From Bacillus massilioanorexius (GTDB lineage Bacteria > Bacillota > Bacilli > Bacillales > DSM-1321): 17,750 nucleotides of DNA. Below, piece by piece: positions 1 through 6,258 of the stretch (within the stretch, counting starts at the first letter, position 1; every line of letters starts with the position of its first letter). The notes beneath the pieces are model-generated. The model was not told the DNA's origin, made no database searches, and was given only the letters and a program-made list of their open reading frames with translations. Where the stretch lies: NCBI RefSeq assembly GCF_902374955.1, contig NZ_CABKRX010000104.1, positions 1-17,750 on the forward strand, in the 5' to 3' direction. A program made the position numbers and the translations under genes.

Positions 1-131
1 TTTTTGTTTGCTATATTTCTCTTAAAAGATCAATATAGAATTTCATTTTAGTAATATTTCATAGGCTGACTTTAATAAATATTAATTAAGGTATCTTTTT
101 AATGGATTTAAATAGAATTGAGGTTGAGTAA

Positions 132-359
132 ATGAAGTTAACAGAAGAAGAATTAAAGGCAATGCTCATTTGTATTGATTATATTGTAACAAAAAATCAA
201 TTTGATGCGGATTTACAGAAAAATATGTCAAAAGAATTTAAACAAAAGATTCATCCTCTTATAACAAGGTTAATAAAAAATGATACTTGTCGTACGAAAG
301 ATATCACTCAATTATATATGAAGGTGAGTGAGGAGTACTTAAAAATCATTACTAGTTAA
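132..359 (+). CDS. small hypothetical protein, 75 aa
   Basis: I do not recognise this protein. It starts at an ATG preceded by a GAGG ribosome binding site (about 119-122), which supports translation. The 75-residue product is charged and mainly helix-forming, rich in Lys, Glu and Ile, with two cysteines that form no motif. It has no signal peptide and no membrane segment, so a cytosolic protein is expected. It stands alone on the plus strand, with about 240 bp before the permease gene, which has its own promoter, so the two are probably not co-transcribed. No function can be assigned. Confidence 0.6.
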   Translation: MKLTEEELKAMLICIDYIVTKNQFDADLQKNMSKEFKQKIHPLITRLIKNDTCRTKDITQLYMKVSEEYLKIITS

Positions 360-487
360 AAGATGAATATGTAAAGCGGTTTTTATATTGATAAAATAAA
401 ACATGTTGTTTCTATTTGTTAAGAGATAAAATTAAACTTTTGGTTTATAATGATTTGTTATAAGAAAATCTTTAAAGAAAGAAATAA

Positions 488-516
488 TTGACTAGTTGAT
501 AAAATTTTTTTAAAAT
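488..516 (+). promoter_or_regulatory. sigma-A-type promoter of the amino acid permease gene
   Basis: TTGACT (488-493) and TAAAAT (511-516) are separated by 17 bp. This is a good vegetative promoter about 85 bp upstream of the permease start, giving a leader of roughly 75 nt. I see no riboswitch fold in the leader. Confidence 0.6.
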
Positions 517-600
517 AGATATCTGAACTTTAATTTATGTTTGATTATTCAGAATATTCCAGTCATTCATCGGTGAAGGTACATCAAGGAGGAGTTTATT

Positions 601-2001
601 TTGAAGGGGAGTTTATTTAGAACAAAATCTATTGAAAGCATGTTACAATCCGCTTCAAGTAATAGTTCATTAAAACGTGAGCTAGGAAGTTGGGATTTAA
701 CATTTTTAGGGATTGGAGCGGTTATAGGTACAGGAATTTTTGTATTAACTGGCAAAGGGGCATTAATGGCTGGCCCAGGATTATCAATCTCATTTGTCAT
801 CGCAGCGTTGGCTTGTTTATTCTCTGCACTATCGTATGCAGAATTTGCTTCAACAGTACCGATATCAGGTTCAGTGTATACGTATACTTATGCTACACTT
901 GGTGAATTGTTTGCCTGGATTATTGGATGGGATTTAATATTAGAGTATTTATTAGCAGTTAGTGCTGTTTCTGTAGGTTGGTCTGGATATTTTCAATCGT
1001 TTTTAAGTGGAATTGGTCTTCAGTTGCCTATAGAGCTAACAGCTGCTCCTGGAACAATTGAAGGAACAACCACTTATTTTAATTTACCCGCTGTTTTAAT
1101 TGTACTAGCTATTACTTTTTTACTATCTATGGGGATAAAAGAGTCAAAACGTGTGAATAACATATTGGTTATTTTGAAAGTGTCTATCGTACTTTTGTTT
1201 GTAATTGTATCTATGTTCTACGTTAAACCAGAAAACTGGGTGCCTTTTTTACCATTTGGATTTGAGGGAGTATTTCAGGCTGCTGCTCTAGTCTTTTTTG
1301 CCTTTGTGGGATTTGATGCCGTTGCATCAGCTGCAGAAGAAACAAAAAATCCAGGTAAAGATATACCACGAGGAATAATTAGTGCCTTAGCGATTTGTGG
1401 AGTTTTGTATGTAGTAGTTACTTTGGTAATGGCTGGAGTTGTACCATTCCCACAATTTGAACAAGCTATCGATCGTCCTGTAGCACTCGTTCTACAAATG
1501 GCTGACCAAAATTGGATTGCAGGAATTATTTCTGTTGGTGCGGTATTAGGTATGACAACTGTAATGCTTGTTCTGTTATATGGACAAACAAGAATTATGT
1601 ATTCTATGTCTCGTGATGGCTTGATTCCAAAAGCCTTTTCTAAAGTACATAAAAAACACCAAACTCCATATGTTGGTACATGGATATTTGGAATATTGGC
1701 GGCTTTTCTTGGAGGATTTATATCGTTAGATAATCTTGCTGAGTTAGTAAATATCGGGACGCTCTCTGCTTTTGTTCTCATTTCTGTTGCAGTTATTGTT
1801 ATGAGAAAAACAAAGCCTAATTTGAAGAGAGCTTTTAAGTGTCCATGGGTCCCAGTTATTCCAATTCTAGCAATATTGTTTTGTGGTTTCTTAATGCTTC
1901 AATTACCACAAGGAACATGGATTCGTTTTATCATTTGGCTAGCTATTGGATTTGTAATCTACTTTAGTTATTCCCGTAAGCATTCTAAACTAAATGAATA
2001 A
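601..2001 (+). CDS. APC-superfamily amino acid permease (YfnA/CAT-like)
   Basis: Probable cytoplasmic-membrane permease for amino acids of the amino acid-polyamine-organocation superfamily, in the cationic amino acid transporter branch that includes Bacillus YfnA. The 466-residue protein starts at TTG after a strong GGAGGAG ribosome binding site (589-595). The first transmembrane helix (from about residue 30) carries the glycine-rich sequence GIGAVIGTGIFVLTG that contacts the substrate backbone in this family. About 12 hydrophobic segments follow, with FVGFDAVASAAEETKNP (about 235-251) as the conserved loop after TM6. Length and N- and C-termini fit a complete protein. It is monocistronic, with its own promoter and a strong terminator. 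Family assignment is firm; the actual substrate cannot be read from the sequence. Confidence 0.9.
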   Translation: MKGSLFRTKSIESMLQSASSNSSLKRELGSWDLTFLGIGAVIGTGIFVLTGKGALMAGPGLSISFVIAALACLFSALSYAEFASTVPISGSVYTYTYATLGELFAWIIGWDLILEYLLAVSAVSVGWSGYFQSFLSGIGLQLPIELTAAPGTIEGTTTYFNLPAVLIVLAITFLLSMGIKESKRVNNILVILKVSIVLLFVIVSMFYVKPENWVPFLPFGFEGVFQAAALVFFAFVGFDAVASAAEETKNPGKDIPRGIISALAICGVLYVVVTLVMAGVVPFPQFEQAIDRPVALVLQMADQNWIAGIISVGAVLGMTTVMLVLLYGQTRIMYSMSRDGLIPKAFSKVHKKHQTPYVGTWIFGILAAFLGGFISLDNLAELVNIGTLSAFVLISVAVIVMRKTKPNLKRAFKCPWVPVIPILAILFCGFLMLQLPQGTWIRFIIWLAIGFVIYFSYSRKHSKLNE

Positions 2002-2006
2002 TGGTT

Positions 2007-2043
2007 CAAACAGATGTGGATTTTTCCGCATCTGTTTGTTTTT
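2007..2043 (+). terminator. rho-independent terminator of the permease gene
   Basis: Perfect 10-bp arms CAAACAGATG (2007-2016) and CATCTGTTTG (2029-2038), with further pairing of GGA/TCC inside, followed by a T-rich tract. It begins 6 nt after the permease stop codon. Confidence 0.9.
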
Positions 2044-2120
2044 AGTACTAAGGTTCCATATAGGCCATACTGTTAATATAGTAGTATAGTTCAATTTTTT
2101 TCTTTCTATCAGAATTGATA

Positions 2121-2149
2121 TTGTAAACGTTTCGAAAATGAAATATAGT
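2121..2149 (+). promoter_or_regulatory. putative promoter of the SH3b protein gene
   Basis: TTGTAA (2121-2126), a 17-bp spacer and TATAGT (2144-2149) form a plausible promoter ending about 30 bp before the start codon. The spacer contains a TAAACGTTT palindrome; the segment at 2122-2135 resembles a catabolite-response element but departs from consensus at two conserved positions, so CcpA control is only a weak possibility. Confidence 0.45.
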
Positions 2150-2181
2150 TTACTAGAAAATATTACTATGGAGGAAAAATA

Positions 2182-3273
2182 ATGAAAAAGGCATTTCGAT
2201 TAAGTATTGTAGCTTTCCTTGCTCTATCATTAGTATTCTTGAGTGTGGATATGAAGCAGTCAGTGAATGCGGCAACAACATCGACAGCGACCGTAACAGC
2301 GAATCCATTAAATGTTAGAAGTGAAGCAAGTACCACTTCAAAAGTAGTTGGATCATTAGCAAAAGGTACGAAAATACAAGTGGTTACGAATACGAAAAAT
2401 GGTTGGTCACAAATCATTTTCAAAAATAAAAAAGCTTATGTCGCAACTCAGTATTTGAGTTTTTCTAAGCCGGCAACTAAGCCGTCGACAAGCATGAAAG
2501 CTACGGTAACAGCGAATCCATTGAATGTTAGAAGTGCTGCTAGTCCTTCAGGAAAAATAGTAGGTTCTTTGAAGAAAGGCACTCAAGTTAACGTTTTAGC
2601 AAAAATGGCAGGTGGTTGGTCACAAATAATATTTAATAATAAAAAAGCTTATGTAGCAACGCAATACTTAAGTTTTACTACTTCAACCACTCCTAAAATG
2701 GCTGTTAATAAAAGCGTTTATACAAGCGGATTGGAATATCCACAGATCTCGGGTCTACAAACAAAATCTGCTCAAGACAAAATTAATAGCACAATGAAAA
2801 ACGAAGTATTGATTGCAAATAAAGTATTACAAAAGGGCTTAGAAAATCAAAAGCATATTCTTAATCAATATGGATATGAACCTATCTACTTATATAACAC
2901 AACCTATAAAGTGAGCTACAACAAAAATAATATATTAAGTATCGAATTTTATTCGTATGAGATGGAAGGAGATTCACTTCCATTTACAACTGTTAAAACT
3001 TTTAACTTTAACTTGAAAACGGGAAATTTAATTTCTTTAAATAATGTAGTTAAAGCTAATAGTAAATATTCAAATATTCGCAATTATGTGTATAAAAACT
3101 TAAAGAATAAAGCTGGTTATTCAGTAACAAAGTTAAGCGATGTTGTTGTAAATAATAATACTCAATATGTTTATACAGATAATGGGATTAAACTGCTATA
3201 CCAATTATATGATATTGCACCATATGCAACAGGGATTCCACAAATTAACGTACCAGCTTCTGTATATAAATAA
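2182..3273 (+). CDS. secreted protein with two SH3b domains and a DUF4163/DUF3298-like C-terminus
   Basis: Probable secreted cell-surface protein. A typical signal peptide (charged MKKAFR start, hydrophobic core, likely cleavage after VNA near residue 30) is followed by two bacterial SH3 domains, about residues 34-94 and 105-165. Both contain the hallmark A-NPLNVRS-A-S-KIVGSL-KGT pattern and end in KKAYVATQYLSF. Such domains commonly bind peptidoglycan. The C-terminal half (about 175-363) resembles the DUF4163 plus DUF3298 region of proteins such as PdaC and RsiV, with FYSYEMEGDSLPFTTVKTFNFNLKTG leading to a stretch on residence of charge. No NlpC/P60, amidase or other catalytic domain is visible, so enzymatic activity cannot be claimed. 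GGAGG (2170-2174) supports the start. It is monocistronic and convergent with the ArsR/SulP operon. Confidence 0.8.
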   Translation: MKKAFRLSIVAFLALSLVFLSVDMKQSVNAATTSTATVTANPLNVRSEASTTSKVVGSLAKGTKIQVVTNTKNGWSQIIFKNKKAYVATQYLSFSKPATKPSTSMKATVTANPLNVRSAASPSGKIVGSLKKGTQVNVLAKMAGGWSQIIFNNKKAYVATQYLSFTTSTTPKMAVNKSVYTSGLEYPQISGLQTKSAQDKINSTMKNEVLIANKVLQKGLENQKHILNQYGYEPIYLYNTTYKVSYNKNNILSIEFYSYEMEGDSLPFTTVKTFNFNLKTGNLISLNNVVKANSKYSNIRNYVYKNLKNKAGYSVTKLSDVVVNNNTQYVYTDNGIKLLYQLYDIAPYATGIPQINVPASVYK

Positions 3274-3325
3274 GAAAAAGGCATGCTGACCGTAAGAGTT
3301 TTTTACGGATCACATGCCTTTTCTC
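3274..3325. terminator. bidirectional terminator between convergent genes
   Basis: A long, slightly imperfect hairpin pairs GAAAAAGGCATG...CCGTAA (3274-3295) with TTACGG...CATGCCTTTTC (3302-3323). A-rich and T-rich flanks on the two sides allow termination of both the plus-strand SH3b gene and the minus-strand regulator gene. Confidence 0.85.
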
Positions 3326-3340
3326 AAATTAGAAGCATAC

Positions 3341-3667
3341 TTATGATTCTCTAACAGAATCTAATAGGTTAATTGTATCGATTAGATGATTATTAAATAT
3401 CTTCTTGGCAACATTTAGAAGATCGATGATTAATGGATCTCTCAATGAGTAAACGACCTTGTTACCTTCTTTTTTTCCTGTGACAATATTTTTTCCACGT
3501 AAAATCATTAGCTGTTGAGAAACTGAGGAACCTTCAATACCTAATAGATTTTGAAGCTCATTCACATTTTTTTCTCCTTCTGATAGCAATTCTAGAATGC
3601 GAATGCGTAGGGGATGTGATAAGGCTTTAAAGAAATCGGCTTTAAATTGCTGCATCTCCGTATTCAT
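3341..3667 (-). CDS. ArsR/SmtB-family winged-helix repressor
   Basis: DNA-binding regulator, 108 residues, with the ArsR-family core FKALSHPLRIRILELLSEGEKNVNELQNLLGIEGSSVSQQLMILRGKNIV-KKEGNKVVYSL: winged helix with recognition helix near residues 47-60 and a wing at about 64-75. It has no cysteine at all, so the metal-binding CXC site of classical ArsR/SmtB members is absent and the signal is probably not a thiol-bound metal. The ATG is preceded by GGAGG and lies inside the 3' end of the SulP gene, overlapping it by 26 bp, which suggests translational coupling and co-regulation with the transporter. The palindrome upstream of the SulP gene is its likely operator, making it an autorepressor. 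The inducing signal is unknown. Confidence 0.88.
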   Translation of the reverse strand: MNTEMQQFKADFFKALSHPLRIRILELLSEGEKNVNELQNLLGIEGSSVSQQLMILRGKNIVTGKKEGNKVVYSLRDPLIIDLLNVAKKIFNNHLIDTINLLDSVRES

Positions 3668-5417
3668 TTTGATCCTCCATTATTTTTCCTGCTGATTGTT
3701 CTGATTTAATAGTAACACAAGAAAGTTTTTTACATTCTTTAAAAGCGAAATGTCTACAATTATGACAAGTTTCATTGGAAATCAGTGAAATTCCATAATG
3801 GATTGCTTTGTTTGTATCATGGAAGAAGTGCTGTTTACCAATCTCGTTATAAAGTCCTGTTAATTTAACAATTTCTAATGGCTGACCATGCAATCCAGCT
3901 ATTAAAACTTGGCAGTCATTTTTTTTCAGCTGTGAAATAATACTTTTTAAGTTGTTTTCACCTGTCGTATCTAAATGAATGAGTTTATTCATTTTCAAAA
4001 TAACAACCTTAGGATGTAAATGTATCGAGTCTAATACATAATAGACGAATGTTTCAGCTGCCCCAAAGAAAAGAGATCCTTCTACATCAAACATACTAAT
4101 TTGTGGGCAATAGTGTGAGTCGGTTACAGCATTAGGGCTTATTTTGCCACCTTTTTTATTTATGTCTGGCAAAACGTGGTGAACCTTAAAGACCTCACTC
4201 ATTCGTTTTGCAAAAAGAATAACAGCTAGTAACAGTCCGACTTCAACTGCTACAGTTAAGTTTACAAAAACAGTTAAAACGAAAGTTAACATAAGGACGA
4301 TGGAATCTCCAGTTTTTGTTTTTAAAATGTGGATGAATTCCTTACGTTCACTCATATTCCATGCAACTACCATGAGAACTGGTGCTAAACTTGCCAATGG
4401 AATCATGGAAGCGTATGGAGCAAGAATAATTAAAGTGAGAAGCACAACAATACCATGGATTACACCCGCTACACGAGTTTGTGCTCCAGTTTTAATATTC
4501 GTTGCTGTTCTAGCAATAGCCCCTGTAGCGGGTATACCACCAAAAAGTGGAGTAATCATATTGGCGATACCTTGTCCAATGAGTTCTTTATTACTGTTAT
4601 GTCTTGTGTTTGTCATACCGTCTGCGACAACAGCAGATAATAACGATTCTATTGCACATAGCATAGCTATAGTGAATGCTGGGCGAATTAATTCAATAAT
4701 TTGAGATAAATTGACGTCAAAAAATGAAAATTTAGGTAATGTACTTGGTATCGTTCCATATGCTGACCCTATAGTTGCCACTTTATCAGGGAAAAAGATC
4801 GTTGCAATGACGGTTGAAAATATAATCCCGATAATAGCTGCTGGGATTTTAGGAGCGAATTTTGGTGTAAGTATAATAGTTAGTAAACATATAAGTGCAG
4901 TTATAATGCTAAAAAAATCTATCGTCGAAAAATGAGTTATTATTTCATGAAGATTCTCGTGAAAATATTCTTTACTAGCTACGCCGTCTAAACCTAGGAA
5001 TTTAGATACTTGCCCGATGAAAATGGTTACTGCAATACCAGCTGTAAAACCAATGGTAACGGGACGAGGTATATACTTAATAAGAACACCTAATTTGAAT
5101 ACACCCATTAGTACAAGCATAATACCAGCCATGAATCCTGCTATCAATAATCCATCATAACCATAAGTAGCGACAATCCCAAATAGGAGTGGTATGAAGG
5201 CACCGGTCGGACCTGATATTTGAAAACGGGAACCACCGAAGAGTGATACGAGTATACCTGCAATAATAGTTGTGTATATACCGTATTCTGGTTTCACGCC
5301 TGAAGCTATAGCAAAGGCCATACCAAGAGGGATTGCAATGACACCGACAATAACTCCAGATAATAAATCTTTTTTGAATTTTTCTACAGAATAATTGTTA
5401 AACCAATCGGCAAACAA
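3642..5417 (-). CDS. SulP-family inorganic anion transporter with STAS domain
   Basis: Membrane transporter of the SulP (SLC26) family, which moves sulfate, bicarbonate or other anions. Residues 1 to about 400 form the transport domain; the family signature GVIVGVIAIPLGMAFAIASGVKPEYGIYT lies near residues 21-50, followed by FGGSRFQISGPTGAF. A cytosolic STAS domain spans about 435-545 (VVILKM...IHLDTTGENNL). After it comes a tail with four cysteines, at about 551, 554, 562 and 567 (C-X2-C-X7-C-X4-C), which I do not associate with the usual SulP architecture. The start is TTG at 5417, with AGGAG 11 nt upstream; an ATG inside that site is out of frame. It is the first gene of an operon with the overlapping ArsR-type regulator. 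The anion cannot be determined from sequence. Confidence 0.9.
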   Translation of the reverse strand: MFADWFNNYSVEKFKKDLLSGVIVGVIAIPLGMAFAIASGVKPEYGIYTTIIAGILVSLFGGSRFQISGPTGAFIPLLFGIVATYGYDGLLIAGFMAGIMLVLMGVFKLGVLIKYIPRPVTIGFTAGIAVTIFIGQVSKFLGLDGVASKEYFHENLHEIITHFSTIDFFSIITALICLLTIILTPKFAPKIPAAIIGIIFSTVIATIFFPDKVATIGSAYGTIPSTLPKFSFFDVNLSQIIELIRPAFTIAMLCAIESLLSAVVADGMTNTRHNSNKELIGQGIANMITPLFGGIPATGAIARTATNIKTGAQTRVAGVIHGIVVLLTLIILAPYASMIPLASLAPVLMVVAWNMSERKEFIHILKTKTGDSIVLMLTFVLTVFVNLTVAVEVGLLLAVILFAKRMSEVFKVHHVLPDINKKGGKISPNAVTDSHYCPQISMFDVEGSLFFGAAETFVYYVLDSIHLHPKVVILKMNKLIHLDTTGENNLKSIISQLKKNDCQVLIAGLHGQPLEIVKLTGLYNEIGKQHFFHDTNKAIHYGISLISNETCHNCRHFAFKECKKLSCVTIKSEQSAGKIMEDQNEYGDAAI

Positions 5418-5436
5418 TGGTGAATCATCTCCTATA

Positions 5437-5470
5437 TATTTGTATATTCAAATATTTGAACATACAAATA
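5437..5470 (-). promoter_or_regulatory. 34-bp palindromic operator (tandem ATTTG-N6-CAAAT)
   Basis: 16 of 17 base pairs of this palindrome are symmetric around 5453/5454. It also reads as two adjacent boxes, ATTTG-N6-CAAAT at 5438-5453 and 5454-5469, each the size expected for one winged-helix dimer. It overlaps the -10 box of the SulP-arsR promoter, so bound repressor would block RNA polymerase. The assignment to the ArsR-type protein of the same operon is inferred from position and symmetry. Confidence 0.75.
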
Positions 5471-5496
5471 TTACTCCAGTTTTTATGTTTTTTCAA
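5468..5496 (-). promoter_or_regulatory. promoter of the SulP-arsR operon
   Basis: On the minus strand TTGAAA (5496-5491), a 17-bp spacer and TAATAT (5473-5468) form a good sigma-A promoter. The -10 box lies at the edge of the operator palindrome, and the expected start of transcription falls within it. Confidence 0.65.
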
Positions 5497-5543
5497 TATA
5501 ATAATATGAATTTTTTATTACAGATAATAAACTTTATACTAAT

Positions 5544-5969
5544 GAAAAAAGAGTGTTAAACAATGGCTTTGTTTAGCACTCTTTTTCGTGTATTCCTATA
5601 TGGTGGTAGGTTACTTTACCTCATTAGTAGTAAATGTTCTACTCATTATAACAATCAAGTTTTCTTATGTTTTCTTTCGTTCTACAAAGTCATGTTTTGG
5701 TTTGTTGATGGATACTTGTGTGTTCATTCATGTACTCGTACTTTAAAATCGTGAAAAATTAGTTTGACTCACTTCACTTTCAAATCTTATTTCATTTCTT
5801 AGCCTAGTGTTAATTTATTCTTATGATGGTTATACATCATATTGAACAATCTCACTACAAAGTCATTTCTTGAAATAAAAGGTTCGTTCATCTTTTGCTT
5901 TTCACAATTTATATCAAAGTAACCAGCCACCAAATTCTTTGACGAGAATCTTATTACTGCCTCGTCATT
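5544..5969 (-). ncRNA. candidate structured noncoding RNA, copy 1 (about 425 nt)
   Basis: Predicted minus-strand transcript with no convincing reading frame. A sigma-B-like promoter lies just upstream. The RNA would open with a hairpin, GACGAG (5966-5961) pairing with CTCGTC (5946-5941), whose loop contains AGTAATAAGA. It is followed by GGTGGCTGGTTAC (5931-5919), which pairs over about 300 nt with GTAACCTACCACC (5614-5602), and then by the terminator at 5545-5586. Two further copies in the window share the promoter, hairpin, closing stem and terminator order but not the core. The 3' part of the stem reads GGTTAC/GTAACC here and GGTTGC/GCAACC in copy 3, a compensatory change. Function is unknown, and expression is inferred only. 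Confidence 0.55.
5545..5586 (-). terminator. terminator of candidate RNA copy 1
   Basis: Arms of 17 bp (5546-5562 and 5570-5586) with one G.T wobble, and T6 on the minus-strand side. It is also A/T-flanked on the other side and could work both ways. Confidence 0.85.
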
Positions 5970-5975
5970 TGATAT

Positions 5976-6002
5976 ATACCCATTTTATAAAAATGTAATC
6001 CT
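5976..6002 (-). promoter_or_regulatory. sigma-B-like promoter of candidate RNA copy 1
   Basis: Minus strand: AGGATTAC (6002-5995), 13 nt, GGGTAT (5981-5976). This fits the Bacillus sigma-B consensus (RGGXTTRA, about 13-14 nt, GGGTAT). The conserved hairpin begins 9 nt after GGGTAT. Confidence 0.5.
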
Positions 6003-6060
6003 TTTTAATAAGGTTGTTTTTAAAAAGTTTTTTTATATGTTCAGTGAATAATATGAGAAT

Positions 6061-6236
6061 GAAGAGTTTAAGTGGAGCGTAAGGTGCGAAACTCCTGTGG
6101 GATTGGCAGACAGGTGAGACCCCAAAGGCATTATATACCGAGTATGTTCACTACCCGCCCCGAGTAAAAGCAACATCTTGAAGCGGAATTTAAGTAAACC
6201 CATATTCACTACTGGTTCATAGGCAACAAAATATTT
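6061..6236 (+). repeat. GC-rich Bacillaceae interspersed repeat, copy A (decayed)
   Basis: Starts with GGAGCGTAAGGTGCGAAACT and contains CCTGTGGGA, ACAGGTGAGACCCC, CCGCCCCG-like and CTTGAAGCGGAAT segments, and ends in GGTTCATAGGCAACAAA. It matches copy B (opposite orientation) through most of its length but has lost many G/C positions and the palindromic symmetry of the middle. It lies 22 bp beyond the stop codon of the amidohydrolase gene. Confidence 0.75.
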
Positions 6237-6258
6237 TAAAATAGCCTTTTATAAAGAA

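Larger units (their letters stand above)
5418..6258. other. gene-free stretch upstream of the SulP operon
   Basis: 841 bp without a convincing gene. In order it holds the SulP operator and promoter, the hairpin terminator, body and promoter of candidate RNA copy 1, and a decayed copy (A) of the GC-rich repeat just downstream of the amidohydrolase gene. A 12-bp direct repeat, CTACAAAGTCAT, occurs at 5682-5693 and 5855-5866 inside the RNA core. Confidence 0.7.

Noticed and set aside
1275..1781. 168-codon minus-strand frame inside the permease gene
   Set aside because: Antisense shadow of a well-supported membrane protein gene, with no start signal of its own.
2122..2135. CcpA catabolite-response element before the SH3b gene
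   Set aside because: Two conserved positions differ from consensus; kept only as a remark under the promoter.
5563..5754. 63-codon plus-strand frame
   Set aside because: It begins within the terminator hairpin, has no ribosome binding site, and runs antisense across the candidate RNA.
5799..5891. 30-codon minus-strand frame (MNEPFISRN...) inside RNA copy 1
   Set aside because: No ribosome binding site is visible and no equivalent frame exists in the other two copies, so it is more likely chance, though a dual-function RNA cannot be excluded.
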